A DNA stretch of 64,000 nucleotides from Morinoia aosen (Eukaryota; Arthropoda; Malacostraca; Amphipoda; Talitridae). Shown one piece after another: positions 38,627 through 51,150 of the stretch; the stretch's first letter is position 1, and every line of letters starts with the position of its first letter. The translations under genes and the position numbers were made by a program. The DNA is taken from positions 5,899,501-5,963,500 of the forward strand of contig CM059558.1 of NCBI GenBank assembly GCA_030386875.1, given 5' to 3'. Under the pieces are notes generated by a model. It made no database searches, was not told the DNA's origin, and saw only the letters and a program-made list of their open reading frames with translations.

Positions 38627-41600
38627 CACGGTTTTTCTTTCACGTCTATTATGTCTTTCTAATCAATCATTTCGTTACTCCTTGCTGATAGAGAAAATAA
38701 CAGATCATGTCAACAAAGATGGTAAAAAATTAGTAGCTAAATTCTAATAAAGCCCTTGAGTGCTATAGCAGAGCCTTTGTTAAAAAAAAGGCCCCAATAA
38801 TTGGAAAACTGGCTGAACAGGCTAGCAACATGATTGCGTACAGTGTGCGTCTGAATACGTGGGCGCTACCACAACAGAACAACGAGTTCGTTTTGCATAG
38901 TATACCGGCATGGGCTTAATTCCGCATCGATCTCCCACTCGCTAGTCCTCCTCAGTTAGCCTTCTGCTCCCTTGCTGAAAAGTGTGATTGTTACCTAAAA
39001 CTAGATATGACTTCAGTGTTTTAGTCTTAATTTCCAACCCTTTTAAGCTATGAATTATTGAGTCCCTTTTCATTCTGCAGCATAAACTTCAGTTAAAAGG
39101 CATGCAGTCAGCTTATACCATGCCAGTTAATAAATATTTTAACCATGTTTTTACTCTTTATCAGTTCTTAAATTCGTGGAACGTATATCTCTCCTTGCTT
39201 TAGAACAAATCATGTTGAGAATTTCTATAGAAGTGACGCGTCCATTTTTAAAGCCTTTACCTCCTTTTTTGAATAGAATGTTTCAATAAGTTCTATACCT
39301 CGCTTTGTTATTCATAATCATATAGACCCGTGTCCCTATGGGTATGTTATGCATACAAATTAAATTTTTCATTTATGAGATATTTGAAAACAAAGCTTTT
39401 CACGCTGATAAAATACCTAAACAAATATATTGAATGAATTTTCATAAAATTTGCAGGAAAAAATGATCTGATATATTCGCTAAATAGATACTAGTTACTA
39501 ATCGAATTCACAATAGTAAGTATGGGATTATTAAGGTAAGTTGGACCGAAAGAGCGTGAATTCTCTCGTAATTACTTGTGAAAAAATAGAATTCTTTGTA
39601 GTATAAAAAAGTGGGGGAACTGTCCCTTGTCATATTGCTAAAATGAAGATGATGAGTTTCGTCCAATGCTACTCGTATATCTGAGAGCAGAGCGAGAATG
39701 GTGACCACCCGTGTTCCGTAGGAACGGTCAGGCTGTTGGCATAACTGGTATTTAAGAAAAACTAGATTACATATTTCGCGTAGAAGCAGGTTATTGTTAT
39801 AAATAAATATGGGCACCGTTACCCGTTGGTAAAATTACTTCTTCAGTGTCATGGAAAAAGAATCCAGAATTGTTAATCGTTCGTGAAAGAGAAATAGACA
39901 GCTCTGCAAGAACAATTTTTTCATCACTGCAACGTACGTTGATCAATCACTGCAATTCAACGTTGATGTTCAGCAATTGGGTAAGAGGGATAGAAAAAAT
40001 CGCACTGCATCGCGTAGGAAGAATAACTAGAGCACTCCACGAACAGCTGCTTTGATATTCAGTGGTGAAAATGATTGATTTCGAGTGGTCACTCGGAAAC
40101 TTGTTTACAAGTGAAGTATCGATTATGTAAGGCTGCAATGCCTTCCGGAATAAATGCTGTATAAAGATTGTTCGAATGACCATCGCGAACTTATGAAAGA
40201 GACTTCAAACTACGTCGACACTGACTGTCGAAAACCCAGTGATCCAAATTTTAAAGTCTTTTAAATAAAAGGGTGGGAGTATTCGATGCACCATACTTAT
40301 CTCTGCTTAAAACTTTTTCTTGCATCGTTATTAATTTCTTCATGAAAAGCTTTTAAATTCACTGTCTCATTTTCATCCGTTCGTATTTATCTTTGATTTC
40401 CGTTCGTAAGTCTCTTAAGGAAACTGTCACATTATATTTTACAAGATATGGAGATTCGGAGCAGGTCGCATCCACAGTTCAGTTTAAGTTTAAAGGGAGG
40501 GAATAAAAATTTTCCTTTGTTAGTGCAACAAAGAGTTTACAAAATTTTATATTTATGCAATCATTCCTCGAGTTGTAATTTTGAATTTTTGTAATTCTGC
40601 GTTTGTTTTTGCTACAACACTGATGATGGAGTAAGAAGATATCCTTTACGTTTGCACGATAATTTCATCTTTGGTTTTCCTTTTCACAATACGGAGAAGA
40701 CTTTCGAGAAATCGTTCAATTAGCGCCAGCTACATTATACCGTATGAACCATGAAAAAGTAAACCCAGCTTTAGATGCTAATAACTTCAAATTAAGATAT
40801 TTCAGTTTCGTTTGTTGCATTACACACAGAGATATGTATCCTGACTACAAAGATTTAGGTCTGAGTATAAATAAGGTCCCAGTCGTCGAAAAATTTACCT
40901 TTTAATTTAAATTTTCAGGTGACTTAACCCATCACTATGCAACTAACAAAGGAGCAACACATTTTTATCATCAACTTCTACGCGGGAACAAAGAGTTTAA
41001 AGGAAGTTCGAAATAAATTTGAATAGAGATTTCTTTTAAGAAGCTTTCGTTATTAGTCGTTTTTTAGAATAATATTATACTGTCCCTTCATCTTTTGTGT
41101 CATTTATGACCTCATGAAAAGGTCATGTGCAATTCAAATTTTTACAACTATTGTTTATCTCATTACTGATACACTCATTTTTAATGTAACTTGATACAAA
41201 AACAAAATTTAATTATCTTCATTCACAGTGAAGTTATTAACATTTAAATTTGGGCTTACATTTTTATGATCCATGCGTTAATGAAACTTAGGTGCAATTT
41301 TCGGGAATTTTAATATATCGCCAAAAAACTTCATCATAGAAACCAATTTTTAGTTCTAAAATGTGGCGTTGACGGTAATTCGGATTGAGATTCCCAATCT
41401 TGATGAAAATCTAAGCTATATAATTCAATGTAAGTTTATTCTTCACTTGCTTGATTATTTTATTTAGATGGTCTAGTGTGAAACGGTTGAATTACCAATT
41501 TATCGCAATCAATTGAACTAATAGAACACAGTGATTTTTCAAGCTATTGGATGTTAAATTCGCTTCTAAATCAGCTCATCCCATTGAGAGAAAACTACTG

Positions 41601-44600
41601 CATTATAAATGAAAGATAACAGAGCTTCTGCCGAAAAAATTAACCCCATCTAGTTATTAATTTAAATAAATTGTCCAGCTTGACTTACTGAAGAAACAAA
41701 TGGAAACGTGTGAAAACGCAATGACGAGCACGTAGATAATCTGAGCAGGAAAATTAACTGTCTCTTTCATCGACTTTAAAAATGTTTCGATTTGATATAG
41801 TATTAAGAATTTGTTTTTTAGAATAATTGTCGGAGATTTTCATCGTGGTGCCAAAAAACCATCGAAATTAATCGCCGTTTTCATACCCCGCCATAAACTT
41901 TTCCTTTGCCTATTAAAAGCTCATGTTGTAACGCACGTATGACTATGGATAAGAAGATATCCTTTAGCTATCCGAATACTTGAGTTACTAAAATTTTATT
42001 TGTTACATCCTATGAAAAAATTAACTAAAGAGAGATACAGTACACACCTGTGAGGTGATCTAGCGCTAGGCGCTGAAGCCCCGACACGATTTGTCCCATG
42101 CTTCGTCGTGAGGAAACCAAGTTAGAACACGAGCAAAATTAGATGATGAGTCGGATCTGTGTATGACAGATGAGAATAACTATCATTTGCGACGCTCGAC
42201 TTGGTGCCTTGTAAAGACAGAACACGAAATTCTTTTCTTTTTGCAGTGGACAGGTAGAGAAATTCACTCCGTGCTATGGAAAGCCATCACAGGCTTGGAC
42301 GCTTCGCTTTCATTGAAGGTTTTGAAGTCTACGAGAGGATGAATTTTTGTCTTTTTGATCAGTTAAAATCAGCGACATTCACTCTCTATGAAAATACAGG
42401 TCTATTTATTATAATGCTCTTACATGCAGTTGTTGGAAATTGTGACGTTCATATGAAGGCATCTCTCTGAACGCAATTTTGAAATTTTTGAGCTGTACAT
42501 TGAAGGATTGTGTGAAGAGTGAAGATAGGTCATCATGACGTTGAGCAAGTTTAGTGAGGACCTGAAATGCCGTTTCAAGTTTCTTTATTTCTTCTGTTCA
42601 CTTTGCTTTCTTTCTTGTTTATGCTGCTGGAGCGCAGTGTTATTCATTTCCTTTCGTTATTTCAAGTTAATTTTTATGTCATTTTGGGGTCTGACGGTGA
42701 TTAAAATTTAGGCATTAAATTAGAAACCTAATGTATGATGTTTTTTTAATTAACACAAACTTTAAATAGAAACCGTTGAAGATCCTATAACGTATGCTCG
42801 TAACGGAATTCCTCCACTCCTAATTGAATTAAAGCCCAGAAATATTTGAGTATTTATTAGAAGTGGCCAAACTTTCCCTACTTCAACTTCACTTTTAAAC
42901 TTCTCTTCGGCAAGAAGGTTTGTTCTTGAACTACTTCTTACGTGACAACATTTGAGGGTTAGTGGCAAATTGAGATGTGAAATTCGCGTTGAAGACCGGT
43001 GAAATTATCTTACACACGGTTAAGCCATGTTGAGCTTTCTGTACACTTCTTTTGTGTCCCGTCTCTTGATGAACTGGTTATCAGCGGTGAAGAGCTGCAG
43101 GTAATTGAGGTGGCAGAAGATGCTAATTAGGATGAAATTTTTGACATGATGGTGAATTTCGACGTTCCAACCGAATGGTAAATTTTCGTGTTTCTTTGAA
43201 CTTCCAGTTTTGGGTCTTCGGAGAAGGTCGGAAAAACTACATTGCCTTCCGAAGGAAATTTTAAGAGAAGTTTTGGGATTGCCGTACTACGCCTACCATT
43301 TTACTACTTTTTAATGCTTTGAGAATCACTACAGAACATTCGCCGATATTGGATTTTAATTTCTCATACAAGCAGTCCTACACGATGCTTATGCCAATTT
43401 TCATATTATATGCTCGTGGACGTTTTCATATTTATTTTATAGAATCCATGGTATTACCCAACTAGTCCAACGTTCCTCTTTAAATTGCCAATTTTAATTG
43501 AACACATATTTCACTAATTGCAGGATTAGCTGAGTATAACTTACCGACAATATATTCTGCATTCAAACAAAAACATGGTTAAATTTCATGGTCGGTGCTT
43601 CTTCGAGTGTCAAGAGTTATTACCCTTCCATAAAAAGCATCGATGGCTTCTCTCCAAACAACTTATAGTTTTGCATTAATGTAATAAAACAAGAATACTA
43701 GATTCTCTAAGTTACAAGGGATGGTTGAGCAAAAATATTCTTTGCATACTTGTTTCTTGAGAACACAAACACGCAGCAACGCGTGATGATAGCATATAAT
43801 TTCTTTGTCTTACTAAACCATGTCGAGAAGTTCACGATCGGTTGTTTTATAGTTTACCAGCATTCTATCACGTAAAATTCTTGTGTGAAAGTCTAGGCTC
43901 ACCAAGTTCGTAACAATTTATTTCCATCAGGCGTGATAGTTATAATTTATTGAAGCAAGGAATGGATTGTAATAATATCTTAATATAAAAGTAGGTACAA
44001 AACGACTGAGAAAAGACAGAGAGAAACATTTCGAAATGAATTATTAAAATTAGTATACTCTAAGTTTCAGGAAAATTATAAAAACTCGTACGAAAAACGA
44101 AGATGATCAAACGCTCCATGATCGTGAACACCAAAGAGGACACAATTTCAATTCACCATGACGCATGAGCTTCACGATTGTGCTATAGCACCGATTATGT
44201 TGAAAGTAGTTTGAGTGGAACCAATGACCGTGAGTGTAAAACAAAAAGCTTGATTCCTCATCAATTTAAATCTGACTATTCGTGCGGGAATATGAACAAG
44301 TACATAGTTAGAAGCGTGTACCAATCAGGAGGAACATGACCACCGCACGACAACTTTAAAAAATTCTGTCATAAAAAATGCCTACGTAGAAATTGAGAAC
44401 AGATTGCCAAACAAAGCTAACAAAAACGTTGGAACAAATATAAAACGAAAATAATAATGAAATGAACATCAGAGCTGAAACATGTTAAAGTCTTCGAATA
44501 ATTTAATAAACTAAAATCGGTACGTAAAGAAATTTTTTAACTTTGGGTTCAAAAGCACGTCATTAATTTTGTGTGATCACTGAAAATTGAGCTCGTGACG

Positions 44601-45801
44601 CAGCTGCTGGGCTGTTCTCAGTGTGGTAAGTTGATATTACAGCGATGTGCATGTCAGTCATAGACTGGAGTTTTATTCATATTGTACGCTGATGCTTGCT
44701 TGTAGTGCAACGCATTATTGTCAGAACGAGGAATTATTTTGCAATAACTCCAAAACTCCGATCTGCTTAATTAATTAGATGATTGCTCTTCGCTTTTCGC
44801 TTGAGAGCTGGAGATGTTATACTGAGAACTGAAAGGTTCAGTCACTTTCAGATTTTCAGGACTGTAATATCGTAAGTCCATGTAGAAGTCACAGTGTATT
44901 GAAAAGTATCAAGTTTATTCTCTATTAATTGTTCCCAATGACTTTAAATACTAAACAATAATTGCATTTGAACAAAGACTTATTGAGAGCACTGCGATAA
45001 AATGATTTATTAAAGGCAGAGTGTGAGATATTCTGCCGTATAGTCCAAACAAAAGTAACATACCTTGCAATAATAAGTAAAAAAGAAGAAAGAAAAACAG
45101 TAAGCTTCCCATAAAGTTGATGCATTAAATAGGTTTCATGAGTTGGATTGGAAATATATTTTGTATCTCTCAAAGAAGATCAGTGCGAAACAGAGCCACA
45201 CGACAGCCGTGCTGAGCGCTTGATGAAAAATTCACTCACATTAGCACATGTCAGCTTAACATCCACACAATAATAGCTAATGTTAAAAGAAACTTTACCG
45301 ACAACAGCAACCGTGTGAAACAATGACTGGTCAATATACTGTATATTGTAATGTAATTAAGCAATCTGGAATTGGTGCTTCGTTCACACGCACATAAATA
45401 TGCGAATACATTGTGGTCATTGTACATCAAATAGAGATAACATGTACACTTTGTGAGAGAAGCTTACTACGTGATGGAGGATAAAACTTACTTCTCGCAT
45501 CTCGCCGACCTGGAGAATTTCCCATTAAATAAAAATGGCATTCGTAACTTTAGTAACAAGAACATTGTACAACATAATCGTATGAAACATGACATAACAA
45601 ATATTTGAGCTAGTACACATTTTTAAGCTCTGGCGTAATTCTCTGCATACGCGTAGATATAGAAAACGGTTATTCAAATCTTAAGGTTCAAGTAGTAGTT
45701 CAGTGCTTTTGAGATAACATAGAAATGAATAATAGATACAGGTATACATAAATGAGATGGTGTTACTGCTTCGCATCGAAGTCCAGATTTAAGTTGAATA
45801 A

Positions 45802-45813
45802 CCCCCCCCCCCC
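45802..45813. repeat. Poly-C run
   Basis: About 12 consecutive C bases. Its length is likely uncertain in the assembly. Confidence 0.9.
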
Positions 45814-46421
45814 TCATCCACTAGCAGTTTGCCAGTAGTAAAGTTTTAGATCTTGTTTCAAAAAGTTAACAAAAAGGAAATTAAAAATCATTTACAAAGT
45901 AGTACACACGAGTCGTCGAAAATGACGACGTTCGCTAGAATTAGGTATAGCATGTGTATCATTGAATTTGTTTAGTTTTTGGATACATTGCACTACGATC
46001 TCCTGAACATAATTTAAGGATAATGAACACATCTGTGACGTAACCTTTACTACCTCCAGAAGTGCCCTCACACAAGTTCTGTACGCGCGAACACCTAGCA
46101 AGCGAATTTTTCATATAATACACAAAACCTAAACATTATAATACACTCCAAAGGTAGCGAAATATCCGTCTCGATCATTCGCTCATCCATTTCAGCATCT
46201 ACAAACAAAATATTCAAGTGTCATAGGCATACTCTATTACAAATGAAACACCTCTAAGTTAAGTTTACACCTCTTTAGCATAGAAGTGATGATTTGCATT
46301 CGCAACATCTCATGCGTATGACGACGAAACTGTAATACCCTTAAAATTGACGGACGTTAATTATCCCATTGATCAAATACGATAAGTTTTTCGTCTGTTA
46401 TGGATTTCCGGCATTTTTTAC

Positions 46422-46638
46422 CTGTAATAATCCTGATGGTAATCATGCACACAACGTAAAGAGCACTACAGTGTTCGGGGTGTGGGTGCACGTGCTGCAG
46501 CGCTGCCCTCTCCCTCGACGCAAGCCCGTAGGTGCGGGCGTGTGGAACTCCGTCTGGTGGCGTAGCGCTACCGACCATCGCACCAACCTCTCGCGAGCGC
46601 GCGGTCGGATGCAGCTCCGACGTAATTAGCTCACGCAT
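46422..46638 (-). CDS. Candidate exon in a small CpG-rich island (weak)
   Basis: Seen: a minus-strand frame from an ATG at 46638 (MRELITSELHPTARSREVGA...) runs about 72 codons to a donor-like site (TTACAG, then GTAAAAAATG) at 46421. The DNA at 46470-46625 is markedly CpG-rich against AT-rich flanks. The plus strand is also open over the same segment, and no domain is recognised. It lies about 80 bp from the end of the DUF4817-type transposon, so it may also be undetected element sequence. Confidence 0.15.
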
Positions 46639-46716
46639 CGTCTGCCTTTCGTTAGAATTCCTCCTCTCAAGCCCTCTGACGAAGTTTCAGACAAGCCTAC
46701 ATTTTTATGTTTTCTA

Positions 46717-47327
46717 CAGGGTGCGGCAAGCTAACTTCCTTATTACGCATTGCATTAAAACAAAAACTATTAGAGATATCTTTTAATTTATTTTCATACA
46801 AAAGTTACACATTTAAAGTTATGATTTACATAATGTGAAAAATTAGGTCGGTTAAGTGACGCCAGCCATTATCAAAACACTTGGGGAACCGGAATCTTAC
46901 TGAGTCTCACTCTTATAATCTCACTCACTCGTAGGGAGTGAGATTAGGCCCCCTGGGGAGCGATTTCGCAACACAGTCATCGACACCCCTTGAAGTCTTC
47001 ACTTCTTTTTTCTGCACAGAAACAGTTTCCATGAACGTTATGAGACACACAAAAAATAGTTTTCCGGTCCGGGACAGGTCCAAGAGGCACAATATTGAAG
47101 CGACTTCGGAAAGCGCGCTGGGTTGAAACCACTGAACTTCCGTTAGAAAAATAGGCGTCTAAGATAAATGCACGCTGTTTGTTACTCCAACGTATGATGG
47201 CGACTGAACTACAAGGTCACACTACTTCATGATCCCCTTCCTTGAACGAGACCTCTCCCACCTGCCTGGGAATCCTGTGAGATTTAGAGCACTGACTACA
47301 AAAAAGAAGTTAACTTACCACACCCTG
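46717..47327 (-). mobile_element. 611-bp Tc1/mariner-type deletion derivative with DUF4817-type transposase remnant
   Basis: Both ends are intact. The left end starts CAGGGTGCGGCAAGCTAACT and the right end, reverse-complemented, starts CAGGGTGTGGTAAGTTAACT. The inverted repeats span about 25 bp with four mismatches, all C/T. TA dinucleotides flank the element (46715-46716 and 47328-47329), as expected of the Tc1/mariner superfamily. The interior keeps about 70 codons of transposase N-terminus on the minus strand. The rest of the roughly 1-kb transposase gene is missing, so this is a non-autonomous, MITE-like copy that would have needed transposase from a complete relative. The family assignment rests on residues recognised by eye. 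Confidence 0.88.
46977..47189 (-). pseudogene. Truncated DUF4817-type transposase N-terminus
   Basis: The frame from 47189 to the TGA at 46977-46979 reads WSNKQRAF..., then QRAFRSRFNIVPLGPVPDRK, then ...GNCFCAEKRSEDFKG. The usual form in insect elements is W(S)xxQRAFxVxAYFxxxxSVxxTQRAFRxRFNxxPxxxVPxRxTIxxWVxxFxxTGSVxxK, so the match covers the DNA-binding helix-turn-helix region. The expected start ATG reads ATA here (just before RWSNK). After the helix-turn-helix the sequence drifts and stops, and no catalytic domain follows. This is established family knowledge applied by eye, with no database search. Confidence 0.85.
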
Positions 47328-47630
47328 TATGTTGAACTTAGACCACCGCCTAGCGTAACTTTGAAAAGCTATTTCTACGAGTAAAGCGCTTTATGTTGCA
47401 ACTCGCTGTTTCTTAGAATCTTCTTGATGAATTATACTGGCTAATGCTTTTCAATCCTGCAAACTGCACCCACACTTTGCATAGCATTAAATTTGCTGGG
47501 GTTTGAGTCTTTTTACTGTGTCGATGTTTGTCCCGCTGACAAAAGAGTCAACAGCGCCAGGGACGAACGGAAGCCACGTGCTCTACACCCACTAACCCAA
47601 TATCGATAACCTTGTATCCACAATGTTATA

Positions 47631-47660
47631 CAGGGTGTGAATTTCTGAAAATAGCAACCT
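47631..47660 (+). other. Solitary transposon-end-like word
   Basis: TATA followed by CAGGGTGTGAATTTCTGAAA resembles the first nine bases of the 46717 element's ends and is also preceded by TA. No matching opposite end was found nearby. It may be the relic of a related element or chance. Confidence 0.3.
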
Positions 47661-47856
47661 CTATTTTCTACAGTATTATCATTACAGTTCGGTAGTCGAA
47701 ATTACGAAACATGAAATTTTCAATTGCGATGAAGAAGGAATCTCAAAACTGAGATTCTATTAGAAACGCATAGCTTTTCAAATCTTCCGTTTCATTTTTA
47801 GAAGTAAATTCGATTATAAGTTGGTTTCAGCTTCTCTAATAAAAAAAGTAGTTCAT

Positions 47857-48176
47857 AGAGAGAAAGGATAAAGGCACTATTTACCACGAAGTTAAGAGAA
47901 TGCTGAATCTATACATAAGGTGTGTTCCCACGCAAAATTCCCTGCGCATGGATACACAAGATGAGCAGGAATGGCGTGAAACAAAATAAAAGCTAAAGTA
48001 GAAAGTTAGAGGTTCTGAAAAACAGGAAAGCAGTGAACAGAAAAAATAAAGTTTTTAGCAAAACAAAAAACATATTCTATGACAGAAAGATGGGCTGTCT
48101 ATCTTTCAGCTCGGGACCTCATATTTTCCCCCTGAGAGTGAATTCCCAAACTTACAATTGTGGTTTCCTCCTGAGG
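47857..48176. repeat. Dispersed repeat, copy 1 (diverged)
   Basis: Aligns by eye with 49525-49820 over about 300 bp. Shared blocks include GAGAGAAAGGATAAAGGCAC, GAAAAACAGGAAAGCAGTGA and CTTTCAGCTCGGGACCTC, in the same order and orientation in both. Identity is roughly 70%. The family is not recognised and no reading frame is shared. Confidence 0.7.
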
Positions 48177-48589
48177 AGTTCATTTGTGAGTGTAATGCTG
48201 TACTGCTGAGCTGCACCCGTGAGAAAGCAACAAAATAAGGGTAACATTACATGCTTCTTCGAGGCAAAACAATGGAATCGTGAATCTGTGCTACGGACCT
48301 AAGCATACATTCTTGAGTGGTACTAGTACATTCGACTGTAACAGTTGAAAAAAAACATATTTACGCTTGAGTACCCTGCTCCTCCAAAGCGACAGAATTC
48401 TGCACGATGATGTTCGATAAAACACGTGAATAATATATTGTTTTAAAGGAACATAGGAAGTCACCTCAGATCCCGTTTCCAAGTATACTTGTGTACGGAA
48501 GCAAAGGAGATGAATCGTGTATCTGTGTTATAAATCAACTCAAAAATTGTGCCCAGTGCGTGGCAGACGGACAAAGGCTGTTAGCTTAA

Positions 48590-48641
48590 GGTGGTGGTTG
48601 TGTGGTGCTGGTCAGCTGACCAGCACCACACAGCCATCACC
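48590..48641. repeat. Palindrome at the head of the 28-bp array
   Basis: TGTGGTGCTGGTCAG at 48601-48615 is followed without spacer by its exact reverse complement at 48616-48630. Imperfect pairing extends about 11 bp further each side. The left arm is an inverted copy of the first array unit. Confidence 0.9.
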
Positions 48642-48800
48642 ACCAGTTGACCAGCACCACACAACCACCACCAGCTGACCAGCACCACACAACCACCACC
48701 AGCTGACCAGCATCACACAACCACCACCAGGTGACCAGCACCACCCAACCACCACCAGTTGACCAGCATCACACAACCACCACCAGTTGACATCTCCACG
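48617..48800. repeat. 28-bp minisatellite, about 6 units
   Basis: The unit contains TGACCAGCACCACACAACCA. TGACC occurs at 48648, 48676, 48704, 48732 and 48760, with a 31-bp first unit. The flank after 48800 is C-rich without a repeat. Confidence 0.93.
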
Positions 48801-49524
48801 GGGGACCTCACGACTGCTCCCGGGCACAGCCCAATGGCCCTCCACCCTGACTCCCATCTCCCCGTCCTCCCCACATCTCCACCCCTTCACTCCCCGCACA
48901 TCACCTTCATTGCCCTCTCTTCACCTTGTATTTCCTTTAACTCTGTATTCTGCGCCTCCATTCCGCCTAATTTTCTCCATTTCTTCTCTTTCAATTACTC
49001 TTCTCTTCTCCTCCACCAAAATGTATCTTTTTCTTATCTTCGGAGTTGTCGAGAAGGATAAAATTCAACTTCCCTATATGCATAAACTATTTTCGGTAGA
49101 ATCCATAGTTTCCAGATCTGAGTATGACGTTTCCTTAACATTTAAAGTTTCTTCAAAGTAACTCAGAATCCTCTATAGTTTCCCCCGCATGTTTTCCACT
49201 ATCTGTGACGTTCTCTTAAAATTCACGAAAGCCGATCAAGTTTTATCGACACTGTCGCAAGTATGCGCAGAATTTTCTTAACTTTGTGTAGCATTACACA
49301 AACGGCCGTGGACAATTCCTGATGCTGCCACAACGTTGTCATGAGTTACCTTGGATCTAGTCACGATTTCTTTTATTTATTCGAAAATTTACGCAATATT
49401 TCATCCAGTTTCCTCAAGATTTAACGAGATATTTATTTTGTTGTGTTGGCTTCCTAGATTAGATTAGTCAGATTAGATTATTCGTTAGTTCTAGCCTCCC
49501 AACCCAGCAACAAATGCGATCCAA
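48801..49524. other. Unique DNA, no gene recognised
   Basis: Pyrimidine-rich on plus over 48800-49040. An AGATTAGATTAG-type stretch at 49456-49480 precedes the second dispersed-repeat copy. Confidence 0.45.
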
Positions 49525-49820
49525 AGAGAGGAAGGAGGAAAGCACCATTTAGTGTGGAGTTAAGGAAACGCGGTATCTACGCAGAAAGGCATAGAAACAG
49601 TAAGTTGGGAAGGAAGATTATGAAACAAGATCAAAGGTGAAGAAGACAGCAGTAGGTGCTGAAAAACAGGACAGCAGTGAACCGAAAAAAGGTGTCCTTA
49701 ACATAACAAAAACATTTTATTTCAACAAAAAGAAAGCCTACCTAACTCTCAGCTCGGGCCCTCGCATTGCCCCCTGTGAGCGCTAGTTCCCATAGATACA
49801 ATAATTGTATCCCCCTGAGG
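49525..49820. repeat. Dispersed repeat, copy 2 (diverged)
   Basis: Partner of 47857-48176, in direct orientation. The blocks GAAAAACAGGACAGCAGTGA and CTCTCAGCTCGGGCCCTC are the clearest matches. Both copies end near a CCTGAGG word, which may mark the element end. Confidence 0.7.
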
Positions 49821-51150
49821 GGGCGTTGGCTTCCTTTGCGATCTCACATGAGCGGCTCAAATCTAAGATAGTTAACCCTTTCCTGAATGTCGCGCGACGA
49901 CATTCTAGGAAACGAATATTAACAAATTACTTCTTCAAATAATAGGCATTTCGCTATATATGCCCCAGTATTTATTATTGAGTGTGAAAATACCACGTTA
50001 ACTCTGTGCAATAGCATTTCCATCCTGATTATCAATTATTAGAGTGAAAGAAAAAAACATTTCCGTCGTGAGTAAAATAACCTTATAGCAAAAAAGGAAA
50101 GTCACAATGAGAAGTCTGTGACAGACATAAAATTAGGGATTAAGCTGCACTGTTTTACGACATCCTTCACTCCGAGACACCAACGATCAATATGAACATT
50201 CCCCTCCTCAGCCCAATCATCTATTTTGCTGACACGAGCCAAATAAAACCTCATGGTGTTCTTCTTTTTTCCAGTTCTGTTAAACTCCTTTTAGTTATTT
50301 AAATATTAGTACCACCCGCATTCTCATCGAATTGATAAAAGATGAATCTCCCATCTTATTTGGAATTGAAGATCTCATTATCATCATTTAGGAACCGAAA
50401 GAATTAAATGCTACTGATGCGATGCTGATACGATTCTGGTCGCCTACATGTTTCCATTTGCCATTCACTGTGATAGAACTGTAAAATGCATGAAATGATG
50501 AAATAAGTTGAAATTAAATAAAGTTTGGACTCAGATATTGGAAAAAGAATTCGAAGTTAATTATCTCGAAGTTAATTATCTCAATGATCAGTCTAATGCG
50601 AAACAAGGTTAAGTGAACTAGGTTAAACATTATTGTACACCTTAGAATAACGTGCTGATAGGATGCCCTAGACTTGTTCGGGCCCACAGGTAGCTATACT
50701 CAAATTTGACCATTGTACTAGACTTAAGAAACATTTTACCTCTGTATCACCTGTGGTAAATAAATTGTTTAAATTGTTTAAATTGTTTAAGTTCTAAATT
50801 CTCAACTTTATGTCATATAATGAAAGAACGGCAAGACACTAAAAAGAATCATATCCAGGTCATGGAGTTGGAGGTATTACGAAAACCAAACAAAACCTTC
50901 AGCAACACGCCAAGTAATAGTACTTCGACACGTCTGTCTTATCGAAACATTCGCAGCCATGTAACATCTGCTAGTATTCCATAAAATCTCAGGTCATCCA
51001 GCAAAGAATGTCACCAGCCAGTCTAACGACATCAAACATTCATGCGGCATTCTATCGAAGAAGAATGTCATCAGGTTTGAGAGGAGCGAGATGGAGGCAG
51101 TCCGATAATAGGAGGATTATCCGCAGAATGTAGAGGGGCTGGAGGCGAGG
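49821..51150. other. Unique DNA with a possible retroposon tail at 50758-50795
   Basis: Three tandem copies of the 10-bp word AAATTGTTTA follow TGGTAAATAAATTG. Short tandem 3' tails of this sort are known for some non-LTR retroposons, but no upstream reverse-transcriptase sequence was recognised. Confidence 0.35.

Larger units (their letters stand above)
35401..46421. other. 11-kb AT-rich stretch without recognisable genes
   Basis: Only small features were seen: a (AT)n run at 36719-36747, two neighbouring palindromes at 38564-38626, and short open frames (for example 133 codons at 37797-38198 plus) with no recognisable domain. The 43040-43480 part reads loosely protein-like with stops but could not be assigned. 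Confidence 0.45.
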
